Made by a program: the position numbers and the translations under genes. Shown one piece after another: positions 1 through 8,472 of a stretch of DNA of 64,000 nt. The notes under the pieces are model-generated. The model did no database searches and was not told the origin of the DNA. It saw only the letters and a program-made list of their open reading frames with translations. Every line of letters starts with the position of its first letter. Position 1 is the stretch's first letter. Source of the DNA: Phenylobacterium sp. Root700 (GTDB lineage: Bacteria; Pseudomonadota; Alphaproteobacteria; Caulobacterales; Caulobacteraceae); NCBI RefSeq assembly GCF_001429025.1, contig NZ_LMHT01000011.1, positions 116,372 through 180,371 on the forward strand, given 5' to 3'.

Positions 1-60
1 TCACCACTATCTCACAAGCTCCATTGGGCACTAGGACAGATCGAGGAGGTTATTCACGCG

Positions 61-117
61 ATGACGACTTCACCTCCTCGAACGCCGTCGCACCGGCGGG
101 AGCGGCCTGGATGCTGA
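61..117 (+). CDS. possible 18-codon leader ORF
   Basis: An ATG at 61 follows AGGAGG (44-49) with an 11-base spacing and opens an 18-residue, Arg/Pro/Ser-rich frame that stops inside the ATG of the following small membrane ORF (ATGCTGA). Either it is a leader peptide coupled to that ORF, or the two frames were once one gene now split by a one-base shift. There is no homology evidence. Confidence 0.2.
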   Translation: MTTSPPRTPSHRRERPGC

Positions 118-257
118 ACTACGTTCTCGCCCCGCTTGGGATCTTGCTGATCGGCCTCGGCGCCGCGGGCCTGTTCCTGGCGTTTCGGCCGTCGCGGCGC
201 GCAAAAGGGCCTCAGCACGACGATCAGCAGGCCATCGGTTCCGAAGACTCCGACTGA
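111..257 (+). CDS. possible small single-pass membrane protein (48 aa)
   Basis: I do not recognise a family. The reading frame encodes a short protein whose residues 2-20 form one clear hydrophobic segment (LNYVLAPLGILLIGLGAAG), followed by an Arg/Lys stretch and an acidic, polar tail, as in small inner-membrane proteins with a cytoplasmic C terminus. The ATG at 111 has a weak GGAG about nine bases upstream. The frame stays open upstream to a TTG at 24, so a longer form is possible. An 18-codon ORF (61-117) with a better AGGAGG overlaps this start as ATGCTGA, which may mean translational coupling or a one-base frameshift. It is upstream of and co-directional with the methyltransferase gene. 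Confidence 0.35.
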   Translation: MLNYVLAPLGILLIGLGAAGLFLAFRPSRRAKGPQHDDQQAIGSEDSD

Positions 258-324
258 CGGACCATGTCGCCGCCCCGGCTGTCGTGTGCAAAGCTGCGCC
301 GTAAGAGAGCCCTGGGAGGGGACG

Positions 325-1146
325 ATGCCGGCCGAAACCGCGAGCATCTGGAATGACCGGGAGTATCTGCGCGAAGAGCAGTACCGCGACTCATCGAAGC
401 TGGCGGCGCGGGCCAATCTTCACGGGAAGTACGGCCGGGGCGACTGGTTCGCCTGGGTCGCCGCGCAGCCGACCTGGCCCGTAGAGGGGCGGGTGCTGGA
501 GCTAGGTTGCGGCGCCGGGTGGTTCTGGGCCAGCGCCGCGCCCCATGCGCCGGCCGGCCTTGAGCTCACCCTTACCGACCTCTCACCCGGCATGGTGGAC
601 GAAGCCGTCCGGCGTACGCGCGGGCTGTCCCGATGGCCGGTGGAGGAGAGCAGGGCGGTCGACGCCTCGGCCTTGCCGTTCGCCGACGCCAGCTTCGACG
701 TCGTCCAGGCGCTGCACATGCTCTACCACCTGCCGAGCCCGGCCAAGGGCGTGGACGAGATCCTCCGCGTCCTGCGTCCCGGCGGCCTGGCGGTGATCGC
801 CACAAACGGGCGCGACACCATGGCCGAGCTGTTCGCCCTGAACGCGGCGGTGTTCGGCGGCGCGGCGCGGGACGAGACGATCGACGCCTTCAGCCTCGAG
901 AGCGCCGAGCCGATCCTGCGCGAGCGGTTCGCGCAGGTGGAGCTGCGCGCCTATCCGGACACCCTGCGGATCACCGACCCGGCGGACGTCTACGGCTATC
1001 ACGCCTCAAGTCCGCCGGGAGACGCCGCGACGCCGGACCAGGCGGCGGCCCTGCGCCGAGTGATCGACGAGGCGTTCGCGAGAGGCGGCGGGACCTTGAC
1101 GGTGACCAAGTCGGTGGGCGTGTTCCTGTGCCGCAAGGCCGGCTGA
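325..1146 (+). CDS. class I SAM-dependent methyltransferase
   Basis: This is a predicted cytoplasmic 273-residue methyltransferase using S-adenosylmethionine; the substrate cannot be told. Motif I, the SAM-binding glycine loop, is LELGCGAGWFW at roughly residues 58-68. A motif II acidic strand (LTLTDLSPGM) and a post-motif region with DASFDVVQALHMLYHL follow, the arrangement of the Methyltransf_11/UbiE-like group. I chose the ATG at 325 because GGGAGGGG lies five bases upstream; an in-frame GTG at 286 would add 13 residues without a good ribosome-binding site. It is convergent with the DUF3597 gene, with a strong hairpin between them. Confidence 0.85.
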   Translation: MPAETASIWNDREYLREEQYRDSSKLAARANLHGKYGRGDWFAWVAAQPTWPVEGRVLELGCGAGWFWASAAPHAPAGLELTLTDLSPGMVDEAVRRTRGLSRWPVEESRAVDASALPFADASFDVVQALHMLYHLPSPAKGVDEILRVLRPGGLAVIATNGRDTMAELFALNAAVFGGAARDETIDAFSLESAEPILRERFAQVELRAYPDTLRITDPADVYGYHASSPPGDAATPDQAAALRRVIDEAFARGGGTLTVTKSVGVFLCRKAG

Positions 1147-1160
1147 CCGCCCAATAGAAA

Positions 1161-1186
1161 GCGCGCCGGCCTTGCGACCGGCGCGC
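1161..1186. terminator. bidirectional terminator hairpin between convergent genes
   Basis: A perfect 9-bp GC-rich stem (GCGCGCCGG / CCGGCGCGC) closes an 8-base loop. It sits 14 bases after the methyltransferase stop and 28 bases from the stop of the opposing DUF3597 gene. There is no long T tract; short A/T-rich flanks lie on both sides. Confidence 0.6.
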
Positions 1187-1214
1187 CATAATGTTTGCGC
1201 CTGAGCGCGGTCTG

Positions 1215-1598
1215 CTAGTCGCGCAGGCTGGCCGGCACGACGCCGCCGTTCTTGGCCAGCGCCGCCCAGACGGCCTTTTGCAGGGCGATGTTCTGTTCGG
1301 CGCTGCCGTGCGCGCCGGCGGCGACGTCGAGTTCAGCGGCGAGTTCCTTGCGGGCGTCGAGGCTGGAATCCAGGTCCAGCATCTTCAGCAGATCGACGAT
1401 CGAGGTCCGCCAATTGCCGCCGCCGCCCTTCTGGGCCGCCAATTCCACCAGCACCACTTCCACATCCACCGGTTCGGGCGGCGGCGGGGGAGCGGCGGCA
1501 GGAGCCGCTGCAGCCGGCGCGGCGGCCGGGGCTGCTGGCGCAGCCGCCGGCTTCTTGCGGTGAAGAACTTTATCCATGATCGAGCTGAAAATGCCCAT
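1215..1598 (-). CDS. DUF3597 family protein
   Basis: This 127-residue protein matches the layout of DUF3597: a short N terminus MGIFSSIMDKVL, a long Ala/Pro linker (about residues 15-45), and a compact C-terminal domain (about 46-127) containing GGGGNWRTSIVDLLKMLDLD and ELAAELD. Published domain descriptions compare the C-terminal fold to a small helical bundle; the function is unknown. The ATG at 1598 is preceded by AAGGGAG at proper spacing, so the upstream 20 residues of the open frame were rejected. It is a monocistronic gene facing the methyltransferase. Confidence 0.8.
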   Translation of the reverse strand: MGIFSSIMDKVLHRKKPAAAPAAPAAAPAAAAPAAAPPPPPEPVDVEVVLVELAAQKGGGGNWRTSIVDLLKMLDLDSSLDARKELAAELDVAAGAHGSAEQNIALQKAVWAALAKNGGVVPASLRD

Positions 1599-1681
1599 GC
1601 GCCCGGCTCCCTTGTTTGCTGGTCTAGCTATAAAGCTCGACCCTGCGACCGGTTCCAAGGCTGAACCCTTGGTTGTTCAAA

Positions 1682-4399
1682 TCAGAAACCTTTGGTGATC
1701 GAAACTCCATAGAGGCGCGGGTCCAGGAGGAAGACGCTACGCGTCGCGCCAAGATTCTCGTCGTTGATGTCGAAACCCACGATGGTGTTGTCATCCATCA
1801 GGTTCTTCACGAACACCTGCACGTTCAGATCAAGATCGGGATTGGCGAAGATCAGGCTGGCGTTGACGTTCTCCCAGGACTCGATGCGGTCGAAGAAGGC
1901 GTTGTTGTAGCGCATGAAGCTCTCGGCCTGACGGTAGTAGTCGCCGCGGATCGTGGCGTTCCAGCCGTTTGGAAGCTCCCACTTGTACTGAGCGCCCAGC
2001 GAGAGCGTCCATTCCGGGGCGTTGGGCAGTTCGTTGCCCGACAGATTCTGGACGATGCCTTCGCCGGCCCCGCTGGCGAAGCGCGAGACGTTGGTCCCGT
2101 AGCTGTAGACCCCGCCCACCAGGGCGTCGGCCGTCGCCGCTGGAACCCCCGCGGCGAGCAGTCGGCCGCGGATGGTCGAGGTTCCCGATCCCGTCCCGGC
2201 GCAGGCGAAGTTCGCCAGCAGGGTGGAGCCGCCAGGCACGCGCAGCAGATTGGCCACGCCGGCGGAGTTCAGGATGCAGCCGCCGTTGGTGGAGTTGGCG
2301 TAGATGTAGGCTGGGTCGCCCTGGGTGCGGTTGAAGGTGTCGACCACCAGGCCTTTTTCGATCTCGGTCTTCAGGTAGCCGATGTTGGCGTTGAGCCGCA
2401 GGTTGTCGATCGGCTCCCAGATCGATTCCAGTTCCGCGCCATAGATCTTGGCGTCGATGTTCTCATTGTAGACCGAGCGGTTCACGCTGCGGCCGATCTG
2501 GTAGCCCTGATATTTGTAATAGAACCCGGTGAGGTTCAGCAGCAGACGCCCGTCAGCCAGGGTGTTCTTCGTACCCACTTCGTAGGCGTTGACGAATTCC
2601 GGCTCGTAGGAGGGGTTCAGGCCCAGCGCCACGACGCCAGGCGGGTTGAAGCCGCCGCCCTTGTAGCCCTTCGAATAGGACGCATAGACCAGGGTTTGAT
2701 CGGTGAAGCTGAGGTCCGGCGACCAGTCGACGTTCAGCCGGCCGGTGGTTTCCTGGAACTGGACTTCCTGTTCGGCTGTGAAGGTCGGGCCGCGGCCGGG
2801 CGTGAACAGGGTGGCGCCGCTGCCGCGGGTCCACTTCTTGTCGTCAGTGTAGCGCAGGCCCAGCGTGACCTTCAGGTCCTCGGTCGCTCGCCAGTAGACC
2901 TCGCCGAACGCCGCCTTGGACTTCAGCTTGTACTCGCTCAGGCTGACGAAATAGTTGTGCCCGGTATAGTCCGGCTCGCGCAGCGGATCGATGTAGGCGG
3001 CGGGCTGGATGAGCCGCACGGCGGCGGTGGCCGCGTTGGTCGCCACATAGGTGATGCTGCGAGCCTTGTAGTCGAGATAGATCCCGCCGACGTTGAAGTT
3101 GATCGGCCCGTCGAAATTCGACTGCAGCCGCAGTTCCTGAGTCCACTGTTCATTGTGGCCGATCCCGCCGGACTCGCTCATCAGCCGGTCGGTGATCCCG
3201 AACTGCGGGTCGTTCAGCGTTCCGGTCGGGGTGAACGGCGTGACGCCGAACGGCACCGAGGAGTAGCCGCCGGTCGAGTCGCCGCGCGCGTAGTTTTCGT
3301 TCTCATTGTAGCTGGTCAGCGAGGTCGCGGTCAGGGCCGGCGTGACGTCCCATTCCAGGTTCAGTTCGTAGAGATCGGTCCGCGGCCGATAGATCGGGCG
3401 GCCATAGACCTCGATCTCCCGCTGATCGCGCGAGATGGTCTTGCCCGCGAAGGCGTCGGTGGTCTGCAGTCCGATCTGCCGGGCGATGATGCCGGTGAAG
3501 GTCGAGAGCTGGTTGGTGGTTCCGTAGACGTCCGATCCGTAGACCGAGGCCGGCAGGCACCCTTGCGTGAAGGCGGCCTGGGCCGCCCCGGTCGGCACGC
3601 CGCCGACGCTGGTCAGGCCGATATCCTTGGCGCAGAGCTGCTTGCGCGCGCCGCGGGTGTCGTCTTCGGAGAAGTTGTCCCACAGCAGGAAGCCGCGGAA
3701 ATTCTCGGCCGGATCGAACGACAGGGTCACCCGGGCCGCCCAGATCTGGCGGTCGTCGATATCCTGTCCGTTCAAGGTGTTCTTGGTGTAGCCGTCGCGC
3801 TGCAGCGCGAAGCCGGCGGCGCGCAGGGCGAACATCTCGCCCAGCGGCACATTGATGAAGCCCTGGTATTTCTTGCTGTTGAAGTTGCCGAACTCCGCCG
3901 TGATCGAGGCGTCGAAGGTGTCTGTCGGCTTGTTGGTGATGACGTTGACGACGCCGCCGGTGGCATTGCGTCCGTAGAGGGTGCCCTGCGGACCACGCAG
4001 CACCTCGACCCGTTCGACATCGTAGAATTCGGCGTCGGCCAGGCGGTTGGCGGTGAGCGGGGCGTTGTTGTGGTGAACGCCCACCCCGTCGTCGCCGCCG
4101 GTGGACACCAGCTGCGCCCCGACCCCCCGGATCTGGAAGTTGGTGCGCAGGGAGCGCCGGGTGAAGGTGAGGTTCGGCACCGACTGAACCAGGTTGCCGG
4201 CGGTGTCGATGCCCCGGGTCTTCAGCGCCTGTTCGCTGAAGGCGGAGACAGCAATGGGAACGTCTTGAACCGACTCTTCCCGCTTCTGGGCGGTGACGAT
4301 CAGTTCTTCGATAAATGATCCACCGGACGACTGCGCCCAGACCGGCGTAGACCAGACAAGCGCGAGCGCAGACGCAGAAGCCAACCAGGCTTTGGTCAT
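1682..4399 (-). CDS. TonB-dependent outer-membrane receptor
   Basis: This 905-residue receptor should import a ligand across the outer membrane with TonB energy; the ligand is not evident. It has a Sec signal peptide ending VWAQ, a TonB-box-like EELIVTAQKREES just after it, a plug domain with VEVLRGPQGTLYGRNATGG (about residues 125-145), and a long barrel ending in an aromatic residue (SITKGF). This is the iron-complex/FyuA-type class common in Caulobacterales. The ATG at 4399 follows GGGAGGG; the eight extra upstream residues of the frame lack a better site. Its neighbours offer no substrate clue. It is divergent from nothing close: about 180 bases separate it from the stop of the M24 peptidase. 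Confidence 0.92.
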   Translation of the reverse strand: MTKAWLASASALALVWSTPVWAQSSGGSFIEELIVTAQKREESVQDVPIAVSAFSEQALKTRGIDTAGNLVQSVPNLTFTRRSLRTNFQIRGVGAQLVSTGGDDGVGVHHNNAPLTANRLADAEFYDVERVEVLRGPQGTLYGRNATGGVVNVITNKPTDTFDASITAEFGNFNSKKYQGFINVPLGEMFALRAAGFALQRDGYTKNTLNGQDIDDRQIWAARVTLSFDPAENFRGFLLWDNFSEDDTRGARKQLCAKDIGLTSVGGVPTGAAQAAFTQGCLPASVYGSDVYGTTNQLSTFTGIIARQIGLQTTDAFAGKTISRDQREIEVYGRPIYRPRTDLYELNLEWDVTPALTATSLTSYNENENYARGDSTGGYSSVPFGVTPFTPTGTLNDPQFGITDRLMSESGGIGHNEQWTQELRLQSNFDGPINFNVGGIYLDYKARSITYVATNAATAAVRLIQPAAYIDPLREPDYTGHNYFVSLSEYKLKSKAAFGEVYWRATEDLKVTLGLRYTDDKKWTRGSGATLFTPGRGPTFTAEQEVQFQETTGRLNVDWSPDLSFTDQTLVYASYSKGYKGGGFNPPGVVALGLNPSYEPEFVNAYEVGTKNTLADGRLLLNLTGFYYKYQGYQIGRSVNRSVYNENIDAKIYGAELESIWEPIDNLRLNANIGYLKTEIEKGLVVDTFNRTQGDPAYIYANSTNGGCILNSAGVANLLRVPGGSTLLANFACAGTGSGTSTIRGRLLAAGVPAATADALVGGVYSYGTNVSRFASGAGEGIVQNLSGNELPNAPEWTLSLGAQYKWELPNGWNATIRGDYYRQAESFMRYNNAFFDRIESWENVNASLIFANPDLDLNVQVFVKNLMDDNTIVGFDINDENLGATRSVFLLDPRLYGVSITKGF

Positions 4400-4575
4400 T
4401 TTTCCCTCCCTAACCCCAGTCATTCGCCGGGGGTTTCTTGTCGACAGCTCTCGTCTAGCGGAGCCGTTCAGAAGGAAAGCTAAGGTCGTATCTTACGCGA
4501 CGTCAAACGACCCCTGATTACATTGACGCATCCAGGGGTTGCGGTTTGGGCGGTCCGGAATACCAATCCGAGCGG

Positions 4576-5772
4576 TCAGCCGAACGGTTTTTCCAAGCTG
4601 GGCTGCGGTTGCGTGAACCAAGCCGCCCCCTCGGCGGTGACATGGAAGTGGTCTTCCAATCGGATACCAAAGGTATCGGGAATTACGATCATCGGCTCGT
4701 TTGAGAAACACATACCGGACGCCAGAGGCGTCTTGTCGCCCCGGACCAGATAAGGGGCCTCGTGAATCGACAGGCCGATGCCGTGGCCTGTGCGATGCGG
4801 CAAGCCCGGCAGGTCGTAGTCGGGACTGAAACCGGCGGCGGCCAGGACCCGGCGTGCGACGGCGTCGATCTCCTCGCAGGGAACGCCGGGCTTCACGGCG
4901 GCGAAGGCGGCGGCCTGGGCCTGCTTTTCGACGTTCCAGACACGCTTCTGCTCGGGCGAGGCGTCGCCGAACACATAGGTGCGGGTGATGTCGGAGTTAT
5001 AGCCCTGAACCCGGCAGCCGGTGTCGATCAGCACGACCTGACCGTCTTCCAGCGCCTGCTCGCCGGGCAGGCCGTGGGGATAGGCGCTGGCGACCCCGAA
5101 CTGCACCGCGCAGAACGAAGACCCGTCGTCGGCCCCGAGCGCGCGGTGCGCCTGGTCGATGAAGCGGCGGACCTCGGCGGTGGTGATCCCGGCCTTGAGG
5201 ATCTTCGCCGCCCGCCGGTGAACCTCCAGGGTCATCGCCTTGGCCTGGGACATCAGGGCCAGTTCGGCCGGCGATTTGATCATCCGGCAGCCGTCGACGA
5301 CCGGCGCGCCGTCCAGCAGCTTCAGATCCGGCGCGGCCTTGGCGACGCCGTTGAAGACGAAGAAGGGCAGGGCGGGATCGATGGCCAGGGAACGGGCCTC
5401 GCCCAGGCCGCGCGCGGTCAGCGCATAGGGGCTCTCATCTTCTTCCCAGAGCAGGATCTCGGCGTCGACGCCCAGCGAGGCCTCCAGCGAGCCCAGCTCG
5501 AAGCGTGGGCAGATCATCCGCGGCGCGCCTTCGCGCGGCAGGATCATCGCCACCAGGCGTTCGGTGGCGCCCCAGCCGACCCCGGTGAAGTAGCGCAGGC
5601 TGGCGCCCGCGCCGATGATCAGCGCGTCGGCGCCGATCTGCGCCATCAGTTCCTGGGCCCGCGTCATCCGGGCCTGATGTTCCGGCCTGCTGATCGGCGG
5701 CGCGCGATCGGCCCAGGGCTTCAGATCCGCCAACTCGGCCTGCGCCGTGGAACCGCCGATGCCGCTGGTCAT
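4576..5772 (-). CDS. M24-family metallopeptidase (Xaa-Pro aminopeptidase/dipeptidase-like)
   Basis: A predicted cytoplasmic 398-residue pita-bread peptidase that would cleave Xaa-Pro or related peptide bonds using two metal ions. An N-terminal creatinase-like domain is followed by the catalytic domain with all five ligands in order: Asp in VVLIDTGCRVQGYNSDITRT (two Asp), His in HRTGHGIGLSIHEAPYL, Glu in FSNEPMI and Glu in IRLEDHFHV. I placed the start at the ATG at 5772, which has CCGGAG upstream; a longer frame reaching 5880 would overlap the divergent gene at 5840. It shares a 67-base divergent promoter region with the methionine sulfoxide reductase. Confidence 0.85.
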   Translation of the reverse strand: MTSGIGGSTAQAELADLKPWADRAPPISRPEHQARMTRAQELMAQIGADALIIGAGASLRYFTGVGWGATERLVAMILPREGAPRMICPRFELGSLEASLGVDAEILLWEEDESPYALTARGLGEARSLAIDPALPFFVFNGVAKAAPDLKLLDGAPVVDGCRMIKSPAELALMSQAKAMTLEVHRRAAKILKAGITTAEVRRFIDQAHRALGADDGSSFCAVQFGVASAYPHGLPGEQALEDGQVVLIDTGCRVQGYNSDITRTYVFGDASPEQKRVWNVEKQAQAAAFAAVKPGVPCEEIDAVARRVLAAAGFSPDYDLPGLPHRTGHGIGLSIHEAPYLVRGDKTPLASGMCFSNEPMIVIPDTFGIRLEDHFHVTAEGAAWFTQPQPSLEKPFG

Positions 5773-5839
5773 GATAGTCTCCGGGTAAAGGGCCGCCGCA
5801 CGCTGGCGGCCGAACAGTCGCGCCCGTATATAGCCGGGC

Positions 5840-6337
5840 ATGGCCGAAGCCTTCAACGAACTGACCCTGCCCGCCGCCAAGGCGGAGCGTTATGCCACAG
5901 TCGCCGAGGAGATCGCCTCGGTGCTCGACGGCGAACCCAATCTCACCGCTCGGATGGCGACGGTCGCCTCGATGCTGGCGGCCAGCTTCGACACCTTCTT
6001 CTGGACCGGGTTCTACGTCGTCGATCCGGACAAGGACCGCGAACTGGTGGTCGGCCCCTATCAGGGGACGCTCGGCTGCCTGCGGATCGCTTACGGACGG
6101 GGCGTTTGCGGCGCGGCCGCCGAGACCGGCCAGATCCAGCTGGTGCCCGACGTCCATGCTTTCCCTGGCCACATCGCCTGCGACGGTCGCTCGGCCAGCG
6201 AGGTCGTCGTGCCGGTGTTTGATGGCCAAGGACGGCTCATCGCGGTGTTCGACGTCGACTCCACCGAGCCCGCCGCCTTCGATGAAATCGACGCCAAGTG
6301 GCTGGAACTGATCCTGAAGGCGACGTTCTCGGCCTGA
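5840..6337 (+). CDS. msrC: free methionine-(R)-sulfoxide reductase (GAF domain)
   Basis: This 165-residue GAF-fold enzyme reduces free L-methionine-(R)-sulfoxide in the cytoplasm. The three conserved cysteines of the fRMsr/YebR family are all present: C80 in GTLGCLRIAYGRGVC, C90 and the catalytic C114 in HIACDGRSASEVVVPVF. The C-terminal VFDVDS motif is also typical. The length equals the family norm. The gene symbol follows the E. coli enzyme. It is divergent from the M24 peptidase and followed after 47 bases by the acyltransferase operon. Confidence 0.9.
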   Translation: MAEAFNELTLPAAKAERYATVAEEIASVLDGEPNLTARMATVASMLAASFDTFFWTGFYVVDPDKDRELVVGPYQGTLGCLRIAYGRGVCGAAAETGQIQLVPDVHAFPGHIACDGRSASEVVVPVFDGQGRLIAVFDVDSTEPAAFDEIDAKWLELILKATFSA

Positions 6338-6384
6338 GATTTGCAGCATGCGGTCCATCTTTCCCTAACCGGGAGGAGGTAGAC

Positions 6385-7536
6385 GTGTTCGACATGCTGC
6401 GATCAGAGACCCTGCACCCGGACGACCTGACCGACGCCGACATCGGCGCCTGGCGTGCTCTGTGCGCGACACGGCCCGAATTCCAAGGCCCGCTGCTGGG
6501 ACCCGATTTCGCCCGCGCGGTGGGGGCCGTCCGCCCCGACGCCCGGGTCGGTGTCTGGCGGCAGGACGAGGAGCCGGTCGGCTTCCTGGCCTATCATCAG
6601 CGGCCCGGCGGCCTGGCGCGGCCCATCGGCGCGCCGCTTTCCGACTATCATGGCGTGGTCGCCCGCGAAGGGCTCGACCTGCGCCAGGGCATTGCCGATC
6701 TTGGCCTGTCCGGCTTCCGGTTTACGGGTCTGATCGACCCGTTGAGAATGGCCGAGCCCTCGATTTCCGCCGAGCACGAGGCGTTCCTGATCGAACTGAC
6801 CAGCTCGGCCGAGGACTATCTGGAGGCCCTGCGGGCCGCGAGCCCCAAGCGGTTCAAGAACTACCGCCGGCTGGACAACAAGCTCGACCGCGAGGTCGGC
6901 GCGATCACCCTGCGCGCGCCGGACCATGATCCGGCCGCCTTGGCGCAACTGCTGACCTGGAAGCGCGAGCAACTGGCCCGCACCGGCGTGCATGACTACC
7001 TCGCGCCGGCCTGGACGCAGCGGCTGATAGAGGACCTGTTCGCCAGGCAAGATGGCCCGTTCCAGGGTCTGATGATCAATCTCTATGTGGGCGACCAACT
7101 GGTGGCGGGCCATTTCGGCGTGCGGCTGGGCGACGTCTACCACCCGTGGATCGCCTCGACCGATCCGACGCTGAGCGCCTGGTCGCCGGGACAGCTGTTC
7201 CTGCTGCGGGCCATCGCCGCCATGCCGGACCTCGGCCTCACCACCTACGACCTTGGTCCCGGACACGAGCACTACAAACGGCCCTACGCGCTGTCCTCCC
7301 GCATGATCGGCGAGGGGATGTTGGTCGCCTCGGGTCCGCGTGGCCGCTCGGTCGACGCATCTGAACGGGTCTGGGCCCTGGCCGAGGCCCGCAGCCCGCA
7401 CATGGTCGGACGATTGCGCCGGCGGCTGGACGCCATCGCCACCACCGAACTGTCGTTCGCCGGCCGCGCCCGCGGCCTGGCCCACGCCATCGCGACCCGG
7501 ACCTTCCGGCCGGGCGCCGCCTCGGAGGCGGCCTGA
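6385..7536 (+). CDS. GNAT/FemAB-like acyltransferase (CelD/BcsL, HfsK-like)
   Basis: A 383-residue protein of the CelD/BcsL acyltransferase group, which is structurally a double GNAT fold related to FemAB. The C-terminal half shows the family signature: LLTWKREQLARTGVHDYL, then ...NLYVGDQLVAGHFGVRLGDVYHPWIAS, and YDLGPGHEHYKRPYA near residues 290-305. In Caulobacter a related protein, HfsK, modifies the holdfast polysaccharide; whether this is its orthologue cannot be decided here. I chose the GTG at 6385, five bases after GGGAGGAGG; an ATG at 6394 is the alternative. It is the first gene of a tight operon with a glycosyltransferase (3-base gap) and a cupin-like protein, which supports a role in glycan modification. 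Confidence 0.8.
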   Translation: MFDMLRSETLHPDDLTDADIGAWRALCATRPEFQGPLLGPDFARAVGAVRPDARVGVWRQDEEPVGFLAYHQRPGGLARPIGAPLSDYHGVVAREGLDLRQGIADLGLSGFRFTGLIDPLRMAEPSISAEHEAFLIELTSSAEDYLEALRAASPKRFKNYRRLDNKLDREVGAITLRAPDHDPAALAQLLTWKREQLARTGVHDYLAPAWTQRLIEDLFARQDGPFQGLMINLYVGDQLVAGHFGVRLGDVYHPWIASTDPTLSAWSPGQLFLLRAIAAMPDLGLTTYDLGPGHEHYKRPYALSSRMIGEGMLVASGPRGRSVDASERVWALAEARSPHMVGRLRRRLDAIATTELSFAGRARGLAHAIATRTFRPGAASEAA

Positions 7537-7539
7537 CGC

Positions 7540-8472
7540 ATGGCCTCGCCACGTATCAGCCTGGTGATCCCGACCCAGCGCCGGCCTGACGGCCTGTCGG
7601 TCGCGGCGCGCTCGACCTTCCGCCAGACCGGCGTCGCGCCGGGCCTGCTGGAACTGGTCGTGGTCGATAACGATCAAACCCCATCGGCCCAGGCGACGGT
7701 CGAGGCTCTGGCGGCCGAGGCGCCGTTTCCCGTCACCTATGTCCACGAGCCCAACCCCGGCGTCGCCAATGCGCGCAACGCCGCGCTGGAACAGGCCAAG
7801 GGCGAGTTCATCGCCTTCCTCGACGACGACGAAGAGGCGCCGCCCGGATGGCTCGCCGCCCTGATCGCGGCCCAGAAACGGTTCGAGGCCGACGTCGTCT
7901 TTGGGCCCGTGCGAGGCCGCGCCCCGGCGCGCGTCACGCGGCATCGCAACTATCTGGAGCGGTTCTTCTCGCGCGAAGGACCGGCCAAGGCCGAGGTGCT
8001 GGATCACTATTACGGCTGCGGCGACAGCCTGATCCGCCGGGCCGCCCTGCCAGACCCCAACCGGCCGTTCTCCGCCATCCGCAACTATATCGGCGGCGAG
8101 GACGACCTGCTGTTCGCCCAGATGAAGGACGCCGGCGCGGTGTTCGCCTGGGAGCCGGCAGCCTGGGTCTGGGAAGATCCTGTCCCGGCGCGCCTGTCGC
8201 TTCGTTACACGATCCCGCGCGCCTTCGCCTATGGCCAGGGGCCATCGGCGGCCTGCGCCGCCGCCAGTCCGCCCGACCGTCTGGGCGTCGCCTTCTGGAT
8301 GGCCCAGGGCCTGGCCCAGGCCGGAGTGTTCGGCGCTCTGGCTGGTCTGAAATGGCTGATCCGCGCGCCGGACTTCGCATTCACCCTGGACCGCGCCGCG
8401 CGCGGCCTGGGCAAGACCCTCTGGTGGGGGCCTTTCAAGATCCACTTCTACGGCTTGAGGGCAGGGGCATGA
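7540..8472 (+). CDS. glycosyltransferase family 2
   Basis: A 310-residue cytoplasmic GT-A enzyme that transfers a sugar from a nucleotide donor. It starts with the classic strand ISLVIPTQRRPDGL, has VVDNDQT (D43), HEPNPGVANARNAAL and the metal-binding acidic cluster FLDDDEEAP (D95-D97). A hydrophobic stretch near residues 250-275 may associate with the membrane. It lies three bases after the acyltransferase stop, and its own stop overlaps the next start as ATGA, so the three genes are co-translated. The sugar specificity is not readable from sequence. Confidence 0.85.
   Translation: MASPRISLVIPTQRRPDGLSVAARSTFRQTGVAPGLLELVVVDNDQTPSAQATVEALAAEAPFPVTYVHEPNPGVANARNAALEQAKGEFIAFLDDDEEAPPGWLAALIAAQKRFEADVVFGPVRGRAPARVTRHRNYLERFFSREGPAKAEVLDHYYGCGDSLIRRAALPDPNRPFSAIRNYIGGEDDLLFAQMKDAGAVFAWEPAAWVWEDPVPARLSLRYTIPRAFAYGQGPSAACAAASPPDRLGVAFWMAQGLAQAGVFGALAGLKWLIRAPDFAFTLDRAARGLGKTLWWGPFKIHFYGLRAGA

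Noticed and set aside
1673..4318. 881-codon plus-strand frame antisense to the first TonB receptor
   Set aside because: The composition is that of an antisense shadow (Gly/Val/Asp/Gln repeats), with no domain, while the other strand has a full receptor with signal peptide and plug.
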